A DNA stretch of 64,000 nt, from positions 1 to 64,000 of the forward strand of contig NW_026516707.1 of assembly GCF_025766255.1 (NCBI RefSeq). The letters are read 5' to 3'. The notes beneath the pieces were generated by a model. That model was not told the DNA's origin and made no database searches. It saw only the letters and a program-made list of their open reading frames with translations. Of the stretch, positions 47,616-58,271 are shown one piece after another. The stretch comes from Zychaea mexicana. Its lineage: Eukaryota; Mucoromycota; Mucoromycetes; Mucorales; Lichtheimiaceae. The stretch's first letter is position 1; each line of letters begins with the position of its first letter. The position numbers and the translations under genes were made by a program.

Positions 47616-49916
47616 TGTGCAGTAGATGGTCTCCTAAATTTTGTTGTTCTTTCTTTTAGTTTAATCCAAATTCTAAAGAATCGCGACCATCTACTATGTT
47701 CAAAACAAAGAAGAAGAAGGAAAAAGGGTGTGAGGGAGTAATTGCTCGTAGAAAAAGATTAGATGGATGGAAGGAAGGAGTTGCTACTATGATTATTTGG
47801 ATTTATGCTATAATATGTTTTTTAATTCTTTGGAATACTGGAGTAGAAAAAGAGAACGGAAGGGGTTTATGAAAATGAACATCAACTTATTAAAACAAGT
47901 CTACTACATCATCAATTGTTATTCTTGGCCTGTTGTGCTTGTCATCCATAGCCTATAAACACTGCCCTTATTAAACCACGTCGTACATTGTCACCCCGAA
48001 CACACAGTTGACATATAGCAACATCATTAGCCTGCTAATATGTACAAAGTATGCTTGCTACCATTACTGCTACAACTAAACCAAACGCTATAGGTACAGT
48101 AATGGGTATGGATCATATCTGCATTAAGTGCTAGCAGTCGTCCGCATAGGTTACAGCACCCAGTTAATGAGCAGTACCGTTATCTGAATAAAGCCATTCA
48201 TCTCAGCTACATATAAAAAGCGTAGCACTCGAAAAGCCACTGCGTTATACACAAAAATCATGCAACCAAAAAAGGCAGTCGGTGACATGGATAAACCAAG
48301 CCATATACCTTTCATCGTGATTAAGTAATGTACACTCTGCATCTCTTTTTCTATTGACCGCAAAGATGCGTGCAGGTCAAGATGATACAATGTACACATG
48401 ACTTTATTCAGATGAATACTAACAGGTTGTAGCATTCTCCGGCTTGTGTATCGGTTAGACAACTCCTTTCGCCATGTTTGCATTACAGTACTGAGGCGAT
48501 GGAGCACTATGTAGTGGTGACTTTTGTAGACAACTGCTGTAACCGTCAGCTTTTACATTACAGGTCATCTACGCAATTGTATATAAGGCTACATATAGTA
48601 ATTGTTTTTAAGTTAAACATATATTAGAGTATCAATCCGCTATATATATTATGTATGCACTTCTTTCCTTCGTATAGTCAAAAAGCATCGCTGGATGATG
48701 AAGATTGTCAAGAGAGCAGCTCTAACATTGCCATCCGAACAGCTTATTCTAGCCAATAAGGGAATTTTCTCCTCTCCACAAACATCTCCAGCGATTACAA
48801 AGTCCAAATAGTCTAATTTTGGGATGATTTTATTTTTGATGCGTAAATTAACACGTTTGTCAATAAGAGAGTCACGATGCCTTTCAAAGTAAAAGAAAAA
48901 GTAGCCTGTTGCATTCAAACTTCGATAATAGGTATGCTATGATATACAAAGACGCATGGTACAGTTATACACCAGTTTTCGCAACCCCTTGATTTGCAAT
49001 AGCTCATATACCTGCAACTTTTCTTCTGAAAGATCAATAATTCGCGCACTAGCAACCGGTATATGGTTTATACGAGTTGCACGTTATCGCGGTAAAAAAC
49101 GATTTCAGTCTTTTTACAATATTAGCTGACAGAAGTATGCTTTGCATCTCATCGATGAATAAAGTGACCTGGTTGGTGCAATATAATATCTAAGAAATTG
49201 TTTATCATCGATGAGATTATTTTTACGGAACATATCGTACGTCGTCTCTGACAGATAAACAACAAATTAGCGTTATTTGACTTATTCAGTGTTTATTTCT
49301 GACAATTAAGCAAGTAAGAATTGAAGATCAGTGGTTGTAGCTGTATCATGCAGCGTATGCAGTGGGTTGAACCTGCGTAATAAAGAAATCCCACGGTTCC
49401 TGGCATGTGCGGACCGTCAAATTACGTGGGGTTGTCCTGTTGGGAGTGGAAGGGGAAGTTTCATTTGCACTGGTTTGTGTGACCATGGAAACTTAAAAAA
49501 TGTCAGGGCACGTACCTCGCTGTCTGGGCAGATCTGAGTTATCCAAATTTATGGAGACACACACACATACTAGCAGAATTGCACAAGCAGAAGCTCCCCA
49601 ACGAAACAAATTACGCACATGCCTTCTCGAAGGGTGTCAGGAGCATTATAGCCAAATTAGCAAACTTTCAACGAAAAAACAATCGGATGATTTCCAGCTC
49701 AACAGCTCCATAGCTGCTACTGCCTTGCTGCTGTTTCCAAATCAAGTATAAATAACATTATGTCTGTCCAACCCGCAACTTTGGAGTAGCCCATATATTA
49801 AAAAGAGAACCAGTGTAAAAGAGGGCAAGTACACGCCCTCGGGTCTCTTTTTTCTCTTCTTCCTACTTCTTCTACTCACTCGACTTGGTTAACCAACAAC
49901 ATCATCAACTTCAACC
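47616..49916. other. 2.3-kb AT-rich gap without a recognised gene
   Basis: Two minus-strand frames (48151-48507, 118 codons with two hydrophobic segments, and 48649-48918) could be parts of a decayed membrane protein but match nothing I know. The last ~130 nt before 49917 carry a pyrimidine-rich leader (about 49845-49880) ahead of the alcohol oxidase start. Confidence 0.4.
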
Positions 49917-52345
49917 ATGGCAGCATCAATTGATCCGAACCGAAAACTTGTGGCTCCAGAATTCGATTTGAATGAAGATCAGCTCGCTGTCTTTACTGCA
50001 ACCATGGACACATTTATTGCAAAGCTGAATGACAAGGAAGTCCAAGAACTGACCGAGCAACTTTGTGGCCAACCCAACAGTATTCACACGGCCGAGGAAA
50101 TTAAGGAATTTGCCCAGCACTCCAACTCGTCGCTCAACAACTGGCCGATTGTGAAAGCCTTTTTAAACCGTGCCCTGGCAGCCGACAAACGTCAAGAATT
50201 GGCCATGATATTGACTCTGTTGTCCTTGCGCCCCGGTTCGTTCTTGCTGACCGGCCACTACCAACGTTTCCAGGACTTGACGCGCCAAGAACGCGAGCAG
50301 GTCGTCTTGAAGTGGAAGAACTCGTACATTCCTCAGCTTCGTTTATTGTACAAGATGTTCTTTTCAACCACTTGCCATCCAACCTATGGTGCCAGGGACA
50401 GCGGCTTGCATCGGGGCATGCAGTATCCAGGCACAGGCGTCGCCGAGCCCGAGGATAAACCTGCTCCCAAGGAACGCTTCTCATTGCTCAACTATGACGA
50501 TTTGGTGCCCCAAGTCAAATTTGATGCTATCGTCATTGGCAGCGGTGCTGGCGGTGGTAAGTGTTGTCTTTGTAATTAGGAATGTTGGATGTGAGAAAGT
50601 ATAAGCTCATGGAAACACAAACTTGGGTTTGTCATAGGTGTCACCGCTTCTGAGCTTGCCAAAGCGGGTAAATCTGTCTTGGTTATTGACAAGGGCAAGT
50701 ACTACCACGAGGACGACATGGAGTTGCTCGAGTCCACTGGATTTGCAAATATGTACGAGTACGGAGGGTTCTTCTCTTCCTATGAAGGCTCTATGAATAT
50801 CTTGGCCGGTAGTGTGTTTGGCGGTGGTACCACGGTCAACTGGTCGGCTTCTCTCAAGGTAATATAATAAGGGCTACGTCAAGTGTGTGACAAATACAAA
50901 TAGATGGTGCTTACAAAGTGAGTCTTGTTTTGCTCAGCTTCAACATTTTGTCCGCGAGGAATGGGCCAGACAAGGCTTGACGCATTTCATTTCCCCAAAG
51001 GTAACAAGAACACCACGCCAAGCAATTCTTAAGCTTGAAATAAACTCACAAATGCATACGAAATTGTTTAGTTCGCACGTGATTTGGATCGTGTCTTTGA
51101 GCGTATCGGTGCAAGCACGGCTGGTATCAAGCACAATGGAGCCAACTCACTCCTTATTAAAGGATGCCAGTAAGTTATAACTCATCTATTTTGTTGTTCT
51201 TCCCCCTCATCCCACGCCCATGGTAATAACCAAAAGATCATTCACTTAGGGAACTTGGTTATCATTCTGCTGACTTGCACCAAAACACTGACGGCAAATC
51301 TCACGAATGCAACTTTTGCTTTACTGGATGCAAGGATGGTATCAAGAACGGCACAATGAACTCGTGGCTCCGCGATGCCAAGGATCATGGCGCCAAATTT
51401 TTGGATCGCTCCAAGGTCACACGCGTTCTGATCGAGAAGGGACGCGCTGTGGGAGTTGAAGTCATTGTCCACTATGACAAGAAGGTCACCATCCGCGCCG
51501 ACCAGGTCGTTGTCGCCGCCAGCTCGCTGCACACACCTGGCATTTTGCAGCGCTCTGGCTTGACCAACAAGAACATTGGCCAGAACTTGCGTCTGCATCC
51601 ATGCAGCATTTCGTTTGGTTTCTTTGACGAAAACGTCGACTGCTTTAAAGGTTCAATCATGACAGCTGTCAGCAATGTTGCCGAAAATGTCGATAGTGAA
51701 GGCTACGGTGCCAAGATTGAAGTACCTTGCCTGCATCCTGGCAGTTACTCGACCGTCCTGCCCTGGCGCGGTGCTGCTCACCACAAGTCATTGATGCTGC
51801 GCTACCGCAAGTGCGCACCCATGTTGATCTTGTCGCGTGACAAAGACTCCAAGGGCGTGGTTCGCTCCGACGCGAACGGCAACATGGTCGTCGACTTTGA
51901 ACTCTCGAATCATGACCGTCAGTCGATTCTGGAAGGCATCGAGCGATCGCTCAAGATCTTGTGCGCCGCTGGTGCACGTGAACTGCACACGGGACAGTTT
52001 GGCGTCGATCCTTTCGCGTTTCAGGCTGGCGAAGAATCGCGTGTCGACAACCCGCGGTTCGTGGAATGGCTGGACAAGGTGCGCAAGTACGGTTTGCCTC
52101 AGGATGGTGCAGGTATCTTTTGCGCTCACCAAATGGGTACGTGTCGCATGGGGGTGTCGCCCAAGATGTCTGTCGTTAAGCCCACGGGCGAAACGTGGGA
52201 AGTCAAGAACCTCTTTGTTTCTGACGCTTCCTTGTTCCCCACCGCCTCCGGTGTCAACCCCATGGTGACCACTGAAGCTTTGGCTCTTCATGTTGCCGAC
52301 AGCATCATCAAACAGTCTGCTGGCACATCGGCATCCAAGCTCTAG
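49917..52345 (+). CDS. FAO1: long-chain fatty alcohol oxidase (GMC family), peroxisomal
   Basis: This enzyme oxidises long-chain alcohols to aldehydes with O2, releasing H2O2, in alkane and omega-oxidation pathways. Exons 49917-50556, 50638-50858, 50938-51000, 51072-51169 and 51250-52345 give 705 residues. The N-terminal ~190 residues are the helical region special to FAO. FAD binding begins with DAIVIGSGAGGGVTASELA and continues with GGGTTVNWSASLK. A Cys-rich NFCFTGCKDG follows, then SSLHTPGILQRSGL. The catalytic end is HQMGTCRMGVSP and VSDASLFPTASGVNPM, with the His and Asn of GMC oxidases. The last three residues are SKL, a perfect PTS1, so the enzyme should be peroxisomal. Codon use is noticeably more C-ending (for example CGC, GGC, ATC) than in neighbours, suggesting high expression. 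Confidence 0.94.
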
Positions 52346-52734
52346 ATTAGAACCATAATAAGTATTAATCATGCATACCCCTACTTGTTCCCGACCCTTT
52401 CGCTTCCTTGTTCCAATGCTTGTACTATTATATCACATACTACTGATACACCCCCCCCCCTTTGCTTTTTTGTGCACGTGTTTTCTTGCTGTTATTATGA
52501 TATGAAAATGCTAGGTTCGACTAAGAAAGATAGAGAGAAAAAGAAGAAACATACACAACGTAAGAGAGAAAAAGAAAGAGGGTGGGGAAAGGGGAAATGA
52601 AGAGGGCGGTACGGACAGAGAGATAAGAATGAATTATGGACAAGAAAAGAAAAGAGACGGGGGGGCGTTGGTCATAAGTGAGGAATCGGGCGATGAAAAT
52701 ATAAGGAGGCAGGGAGGGAAGAGCGTCAACTTAT
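52346..52734. terminator. 3' regions of convergent FAO and FHA genes
   Basis: This 389-nt stretch has A/G-rich plus-strand sequence (AGAGAGAAAAAGAAG at about 52530-52600) and a C9 run near 52450. No gene is recognised. Confidence 0.4.
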
Positions 52735-54337
52735 TCACTCATCCGCCTTTAACTTTTTGTTGCTGCCACCCATGTTCTCCTCGTTCCCTTTTCGCTTCTC
52801 GTAAGCCCTCGCAGGTGGGGGCACATACGCATTTCTGTTACGACCAAGCTTGGGTGGGATCTTCCAGAAGTACTGCTTGTCTTGCAGAGTGCATTTACGA
52901 GCGCTGCGGCCCACATGCGTGTACTCAGCACGACGCCACTCGACCGGATCCTCTTGACTGTTGTAATAGTACAGGTTCTCTTTGGGCGATCCATCTGCCG
53001 TTTTGCCCTTGCGCACAATTTCGCCAAAGAAAGGCTTCTCCTTGAGCGTCTGCTGGATTCGTTCGATCCAAATTTCGCGTCGTTGTGTTTTGTACGTAGG
53101 GTTGGTGCTCATGATACGTGAGCAAATGTCGCTGACTGGCATGGATGACTTGCGTGAAAAGACTAAATTGAAAGTGTTTTTAGAGACATCGAGTATAAAG
53201 ATTATTCTAGTGTGCATTTGTGGTGTCTTCTTTGATCGATCTTTCTTTACCTAAAGCATCGATAATGACTTCGGCGTAATCCACATCGAGTTCCAACGGC
53301 TTTTGCTGTTTTTCCTCTTCCTTCAGTTCAATTTGATCTTTGGGTTCAGGCGAAAGTGGTATTTCCTGTGAATCCAAAACGAAATCATCCTCTTCTTCTT
53401 CCTGTTTTGGCTCTTTAGTTGGTTCGTCGATCTGTACTTTATCTTCTTCGATGCTAGGCAGCTGCACTGCTGGCTCTTCGAATGGTTGCTCCACGAGTGC
53501 TGGTGCCGGCTCTTCTTCAAGCTGCTTTGGTGATGCTTCTGGTTCCTCTTTAAATAGCTGTTGTTGCTGTTGTTTTCGTTCTGGTTGCTGTTCGTCTATT
53601 TCCTCCTTTTCTCCTACTGGCAGTGGTGAATCGACCACTACTTCATCATCCACAACGACTTCCGGCTCGAGTTGTGGCGAAGGAGGAGTAACAGGCTGTT
53701 GTTGATTGCGTCGATGCATAGGTGGCATAACTGAATCATCAGGGCACATAAAGGTAATCTTGGAACCCAAGATATCAATCATTGCGTCGTCCTTGAGTAA
53801 GATGCGATCGTGCTGACGATACAAAATATTATCCACCATGGCACCGTTCAAGCCGAGAACTTTGAGAAAATGTTGATGTGTCTCTGCTTCGTATTCGATA
53901 CGTGCGTGAATACGACTGATTTGACGGTTTCGTTTGCCAATCTTGATGGTAGCATTGCCACCTCGACCAATCGTAATATCTTCACAACCACCAACAAGTA
54001 AGATGGGTTGCTTGACAGGTCGTGAAACATAGACGAAATCAACAGCTTCACTGTTTTTGTTGTTGTTGTTGTTGGTGGTGGTGGGCTTAATTTCAGATGT
54101 GTTAATTAAGTCGTCGGAATGCACATGCGATTTTTCTGGTGGTGATTGGGGTACATAACGTATTTCTTGCAAAGGTGAACGCGAAGATTGTTGCTGATGA
54201 AGCTTCTCGGGTGGTGACGAAAGCCACTCTGACTGATGACCAACGGCTATTTATCATAATTTTTTAAACAAAAATTAAATAAATAATAATAAAAAGAGAA
54301 GTTAATGATTAAATATAACTTTACCTTGGTTTTCCAT
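52735..54337 (-). CDS. FHA-domain protein of the Plm2/Tos4 type
   Basis: Exons 54337-54325, 54246-53251 and 53162-52735 give 478 residues; the first exon is only MENQ plus one base. The FHA domain covers residues ~75-155 (DITIGRGGNATIKIGKRNRQISRIHARI, then LNGAMVDNILY), with GR, the SRxH-type loop (ISRIHA) and NG/N positions for phosphothreonine binding. A long Glu/Pro/Gln-rich linker (~170-335) follows. The C-terminal ~140 residues (DICSRIMSTNPTYK, FFGEIVRKGK, LYYYNSQEDP, RKCTLQDKQYFWKIP) resemble the C-terminal region of yeast Plm2/Tos4. Those proteins bind chromatin at promoters of cell-cycle genes and are themselves G1/S-regulated. ACGCGT and TTTCGCG boxes lie just upstream. A putative basic tail ends in KKLKADE. 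Confidence 0.82.
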
Positions 54338-54440
54338 GGTCTAGAGTACGTGTGTGACAAAAGAAAAAGAGAAAAGGAAAGGGCTGACCCTCAAAGATTT
54401 TTTTTTACTCACCACGACAGCTGCGTGCTTCTGCTCGATG

Positions 54441-54477
54441 ACGCGTTCCCACCAATCAAAACGTTCTATTTCGCGTT
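54441..54477. promoter_or_regulatory. MCB/E2F-like boxes upstream of the FHA gene
   Basis: ACGCGT at 54441-54446 and TTTCGCG at about 54470-54476 lie about 105-140 nt upstream of the start codon of the minus-strand FHA gene. In yeasts Plm2 and Tos4 are direct targets of the G1/S factors SBF/MBF, so the sites are where they would be expected. Confidence 0.5.
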
Positions 54478-54479
54478 TG

Positions 54480-55341
54480 CCCTAGAAAGATCTTGCAGGA
54501 ACGGCTTTACTATGACCACCGTATGGTAGACATGACCAATTCAACTGGTCGATGTCACTTTGAGAACAGCAGATCACTCGCATTAGACGTTTTTGAGCTG
54601 CTTTTTTTGCAACATTACTGCCTCTCATCTATACTAAAATCTTTGATTAAGTGTTGAGTTCTAATATAATGATTGTTGTAGCCCTCTCTTCCACCGTCTA
54701 CAGTTCTCTAAGCATAAAGAAGCAACTTTAGTTGTACTCGCTTCAACATAAGATGATCCAAAATCTAGATATTAATGCTGATACATGAGATGCTTCTTGA
54801 TCTTATCTTAAAAGTAACGTATGCTCATCACATCAGAATGCATCATACCATTCAAAGGAAAGTTTTCTATCTTTTTTTTTAATCCCTCTTTGTAAATTCT
54901 GATTAAGGTCAATGCCAACTACGTGTACCATATGAGACAGTGCGTTTGAATATATAGGGTAGAAAAGGCCTAATGATTTTGACGTTTGACCCTATATTAA
55001 ATCAAAACGATCACAACCGCGCGAGGCAGAAGGTGAACATATATAAGTGGTCTGTGTGGCTAGATATGGCAATAATCATCATAATCCAGACCATATAAAG
55101 TAGTCAAAGCGATTTATAATGGTGATAAAGCGAGAAGTATGTTTATTGCGCAAAAGGTCGGGTAACTCCATAAAGATAGAAATGGGGTAAGCTATATAGA
55201 TTATACAAATGATAGGATGATAAAAAAAGCAAAAAATAGAAAAAGTAAAAAGCAACATTTCACCAATTCAAGATACTTCCTTAAACGCCATCTTACTGTT
55301 GTTTATATTGTCGCCGTTGTTGTTGCTGCTGATTACAGTAA
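54480..55341. other. AT-rich intergenic region
   Basis: This holds the upstream side of the FHA gene and the 3' flank of the first homeodomain gene. No other feature is seen. Confidence 0.4.
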
Positions 55342-56478
55342 TCATTTTCTCCCACTGCATTTGGTACCGTTATCAAAATAACCACCATCCCCTTCTTCCT
55401 CGACATGTGGACTACGGCCATTAACCATGATACCTCCGTGGCTGCTGCTGCTGCCACCATTCTTGTTGCCTTTCTCATCTTTCTCCTGGTGCGCTTTTTG
55501 AACAGTTTTCGATTCCATTGTCATGCGGCGGATGTTTCTGTTTCTGTTCGTGTCTTTACGGTGGGTGTCAAAACTAGCCACATCCTCTTCAAGAACTAAA
55601 GATCGTCGATAATCAATGTCACGTCCAGCAAATTCCGGCACGCAATTTTGACTACAGTAACGAGCAAACGCATCATAGTTATTGATCGTGCCTTCGCGAA
55701 CCCATCGTTTATACGCGTTGAGATGGGTTGTGCGCGATCTTTTATGGTTTGCGAGCCAGTACGTCAGTTGCCGGGACGTAATACCCGTCTTGGTTTGAAC
55801 TATTTTTCGTTCCTTTTTGGTGGGACGACGTCCGTTTCCAAATGCTTCGAAAAACAATACGTTCAGCTCGTAAGTGGTTCGTATATCGTATGGTTTTCTT
55901 GTCACTGGTTTTCGATGATGATGCTGGACATAGTCGTGCTTCTTTTTTTGCTGCTGACTACTAGCGGTAGCGACGTCGAAATTGTTGGTGATGCCACTAC
56001 TACTACTAGCAGTAGTGGTTGATGCTACCACTTTATGAATGCTCTCGCTAACGTTAGTGGTGGTAGTAGTACTAGTACTATCGTCACTACTTCCAACAAC
56101 GGCGGTGGTGTTTGTACCGAGTTGCATCGCTTGATGGATGTGGCTGTCGGAACCGTTGGTGATTCTGCCGCTATCGCTGCAATTACTGTTGCTGGCGCAG
56201 TCGTTGCTGCTGCTGCTCGCAACAAGAGGAGCTGGTGCTTGTTGGCTATGACAGACATTGTTGATTGTGGCAGATACTTGTTGGGTAGCTGCACTACCAC
56301 TATAAACACGCCTCAAACCACTATCGTTATGGGTGGTAGCAGCTGGTAATGCCGAGGACGATGGGAAAGTATTATTGCTGCTGGCGCCGTCAGTCGTTGC
56401 TAATCGTGCTATCGTATTGGCCATCAAAGACATTATGTGCAAAATTTCCGCAACTTCTTCCTCTTGCAGGTAGACCAT
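55342..56478 (-). CDS. atypical homeodomain protein, copy 1
   Basis: A single exon of 378 residues. The start at 56478 (MVYLQEEE) is chosen because it aligns position for position with the neighbour's start. Residues 1-28 form an amphipathic helix (AEILHIMSLMANTIARL) shared with copy 2. A Ser/Thr/Asn-rich region follows. The homeodomain (residues ~200-250) has LNVLFFEAFGNGRRPTKKER, then TKTGITSRQLTYWLANHKRS. Helix 3 has W48, N51 and K53 in place, but L at 49 where F is usual. After it comes a conserved extension (AYKRWVREG, NYDAFARYC). The N51-containing WLxNHK signature makes DNA binding likely. Because of the L49 and the extension it does not fit the usual fungal TALE or HD1/HD2 mating-type classes. 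The gene is the downstream member of a head-to-tail pair. Confidence 0.8.
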   Translation of the reverse strand: MVYLQEEEVAEILHIMSLMANTIARLATTDGASSNNTFPSSSALPAATTHNDSGLRRVYSGSAATQQVSATINNVCHSQQAPAPLVASSSSNDCASNSNCSDSGRITNGSDSHIHQAMQLGTNTTAVVGSSDDSTSTTTTTNVSESIHKVVASTTTASSSSGITNNFDVATASSQQQKKKHDYVQHHHRKPVTRKPYDIRTTYELNVLFFEAFGNGRRPTKKERKIVQTKTGITSRQLTYWLANHKRSRTTHLNAYKRWVREGTINNYDAFARYCSQNCVPEFAGRDIDYRRSLVLEEDVASFDTHRKDTNRNRNIRRMTMESKTVQKAHQEKDEKGNKNGGSSSSHGGIMVNGRSPHVEEEGDGGYFDNGTKCSGRK

Positions 56479-57026
56479 GTTGTAATCGCTCTTGTTGTTG
56501 TTGTTGCGAAGAGGGAGCGGGAGCAAAAAAAAAAGAATTAAAGTGTGAAGAGATCAAATTATGCAAAACTTCTTAATATTACGTTCGCTCATCGTCACTT
56601 GTTCACTGGCCACTCAAAAAAGCAAGAAAGTTTATGCTGTGGCCAAATACAGAATATATTTGATATATCATCAAATTCTTTTCCATGTTATTCTGATAAC
56701 ACATAGGGTGTGCTCATATAAATGAGCCGTTTACTGGTAATATGGTCTGTATCTTGCCAAACATGTACGATTGTTAAAATATTCTGAGGGAGTAGAAGAT
56801 AACCATACATAATGATGCGAACTTTCTTTCAACGAACGCTATGCAGAAGGAGTCCGATATACATAATTTAGAAACAGTATAATTCGGTCACAAGTGCTAT
56901 AGATTAACGAACAGCAAAAGAAAAGGAAGACACACGCTTGTACTACAAATCTAATTTTATAGGACTACGATTTAGGGGTTTCTCTAGTTATACATCAATT
57001 GTCATTATCACTGTTACTACTGCTGT
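56479..57026. promoter_or_regulatory. promoter region between the homeodomain genes
   Basis: This 548-nt AT-rich stretch has no coding content; it should contain the promoter of copy 1 and the terminator of copy 2. Confidence 0.4.
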
Positions 57027-58271
57027 TTAATGGTTTTGAAAGCTTAAAACTACGACTTCTCCAGCAGCATTGGTGCTGTCGTCATCTATCATGCTGCTAT
57101 CATCACTATTCTTGTTATGGCTGTTGCTCTTGTCAATTTTGTAGTCGTCACGGTGGCTGCCAAAATCGTCGTCTTGCTGCTCTTGTTCAAGCTCATCAAA
57201 GCTTTCCTCTGGTTCTTGAGGCAACAAGGGTCTGTTGTGCAAACTACAATATTCGACGAACGCATCATAACTATCGATCAGGCCCGCTTGAGTGAGTCGC
57301 TTGTATTCTTCAAGCTGGGTTTCATATCGACGCTTATGATTCGAGAGCCAATAGGTCAATTGTCGCGAACTGATGCCCGTCTTGTTTATGATGGCGCGTC
57401 GTTCTTCCTTTGTGGGTTTCCGGTCTCTTGATCCATATGACTCGAAAAACAATACGGTAAGTTGATAGCTGACATTGTCAGCATACGGCTGTCTTCCTCG
57501 ACGTCTTGGCGTGTGCAGATAATGCATGTATCGGTTACGGAGTTGTTGCTCTGATTGTCTTGGGCTGCTAGAACTAGTGCGGTTGTTATTGCTAGTGTCG
57601 TCATTGATGTTGTCATTGCTAGTGCTGTTGTTGGTCACACCACCTATTGCATCAGAGCGAATGCTAGAACTTCTGCTGCTGCTGCTGCTGCTGCTACTGC
57701 TGCCAACAAAGTTACTAAACGTTAATTTTTTTCCCCCTTCTTCTATCTTCTCCTTGACAGTAGTGATGTCGCTAGTGCAAGCAGTGGTTGTCGCGTCACC
57801 TCCTGTTGCTTGCTGTGTTATATTAGGAGTAGTCGAAGAGGGCTCTTCATTTGTTTGCTGTTTCACTTGTATATATTGCGCTGTAGTTTCTTGGTGATTG
57901 CCATTATCGTTGTTGTTGGTGCTGTGCTTGGCAGATCTAATTACTCGCCGACGGATGTTGTTGTTGTTGTTGCTATCGTCATGTTCATCTTTTACGGTTC
58001 GATACCACACGACCCTCTTGCGTTTTTTGTTACAGATGCTGCTATTGTTGTCAATGGATGTGGCAGTGGTGCTCGTGGTGGGGTCAATGACGTCTGCAGA
58101 TGCAGTGGTAAGATGTGTCGCAGTGGCACCATTGTTACCAGCGGTAGCATTAGCAGCATTCGAAGCATCGCTGTCACTTTCAAAGCTACTGGTTAAGCGG
58201 CATATGGTGGTTGCCATCAAAGAAAGAAAGAGCAAAAGCTCTGCTTCTTGAAGCCGTTGCGGATGGGCCAT
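57027..58271 (-). CDS. atypical homeodomain protein, copy 2
   Basis: A single exon of 414 residues with the start at 58271 (MAHPQRLQ). The frame stays open upstream to 58505, but that part reads like chance sequence, and the 58271 start matches copy 1. The N-terminal helix QEAELLLFLSLMATTICRL corresponds to copy 1. The middle is Asn/Ser/Thr-rich with a basic patch (KKRKRVVW). The homeodomain (residues ~260-315) reads LTVLFFESYGSRDRKPTKEER, then NKTGISSRQLTYWLSNHKRR, with the same L49/N51/K53 in helix 3. The extension YKRLTQAGLIDSYDAFVEYC and an acidic tail follow. Identity to copy 1 is high only in the N-terminal helix and the homeodomain plus extension, so the duplication is old and these two modules are under constraint. 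Confidence 0.8.
   Translation of the reverse strand: MAHPQRLQEAELLLFLSLMATTICRLTSSFESDSDASNAANATAGNNGATATHLTTASADVIDPTTSTTATSIDNNSSICNKKRKRVVWYRTVKDEHDDSNNNNNIRRRVIRSAKHSTNNNDNGNHQETTAQYIQVKQQTNEEPSSTTPNITQQATGGDATTTACTSDITTVKEKIEEGGKKLTFSNFVGSSSSSSSSSRSSSIRSDAIGGVTNNSTSNDNINDDTSNNNRTSSSSPRQSEQQLRNRYMHYLHTPRRRGRQPYADNVSYQLTVLFFESYGSRDRKPTKEERRAIINKTGISSRQLTYWLSNHKRRYETQLEEYKRLTQAGLIDSYDAFVEYCSLHNRPLLPQEPEESFDELEQEQQDDDFGSHRDDYKIDKSNSHNKNSDDSSMIDDDSTNAAGEVVVLSFQNH

Noticed and set aside
56479..56526. Upstream ATG for homeodomain copy 1
   Set aside because: It adds an Asn/Lys-rich stub absent from the relative; the aligned second ATG is preferred.
57526..58251. Leu/Val-rich plus-strand frames resembling membrane proteins
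   Set aside because: They are antisense to Asn/Ser/Thr tracts of homeodomain copy 2, which always read as Leu/Val on the other strand.
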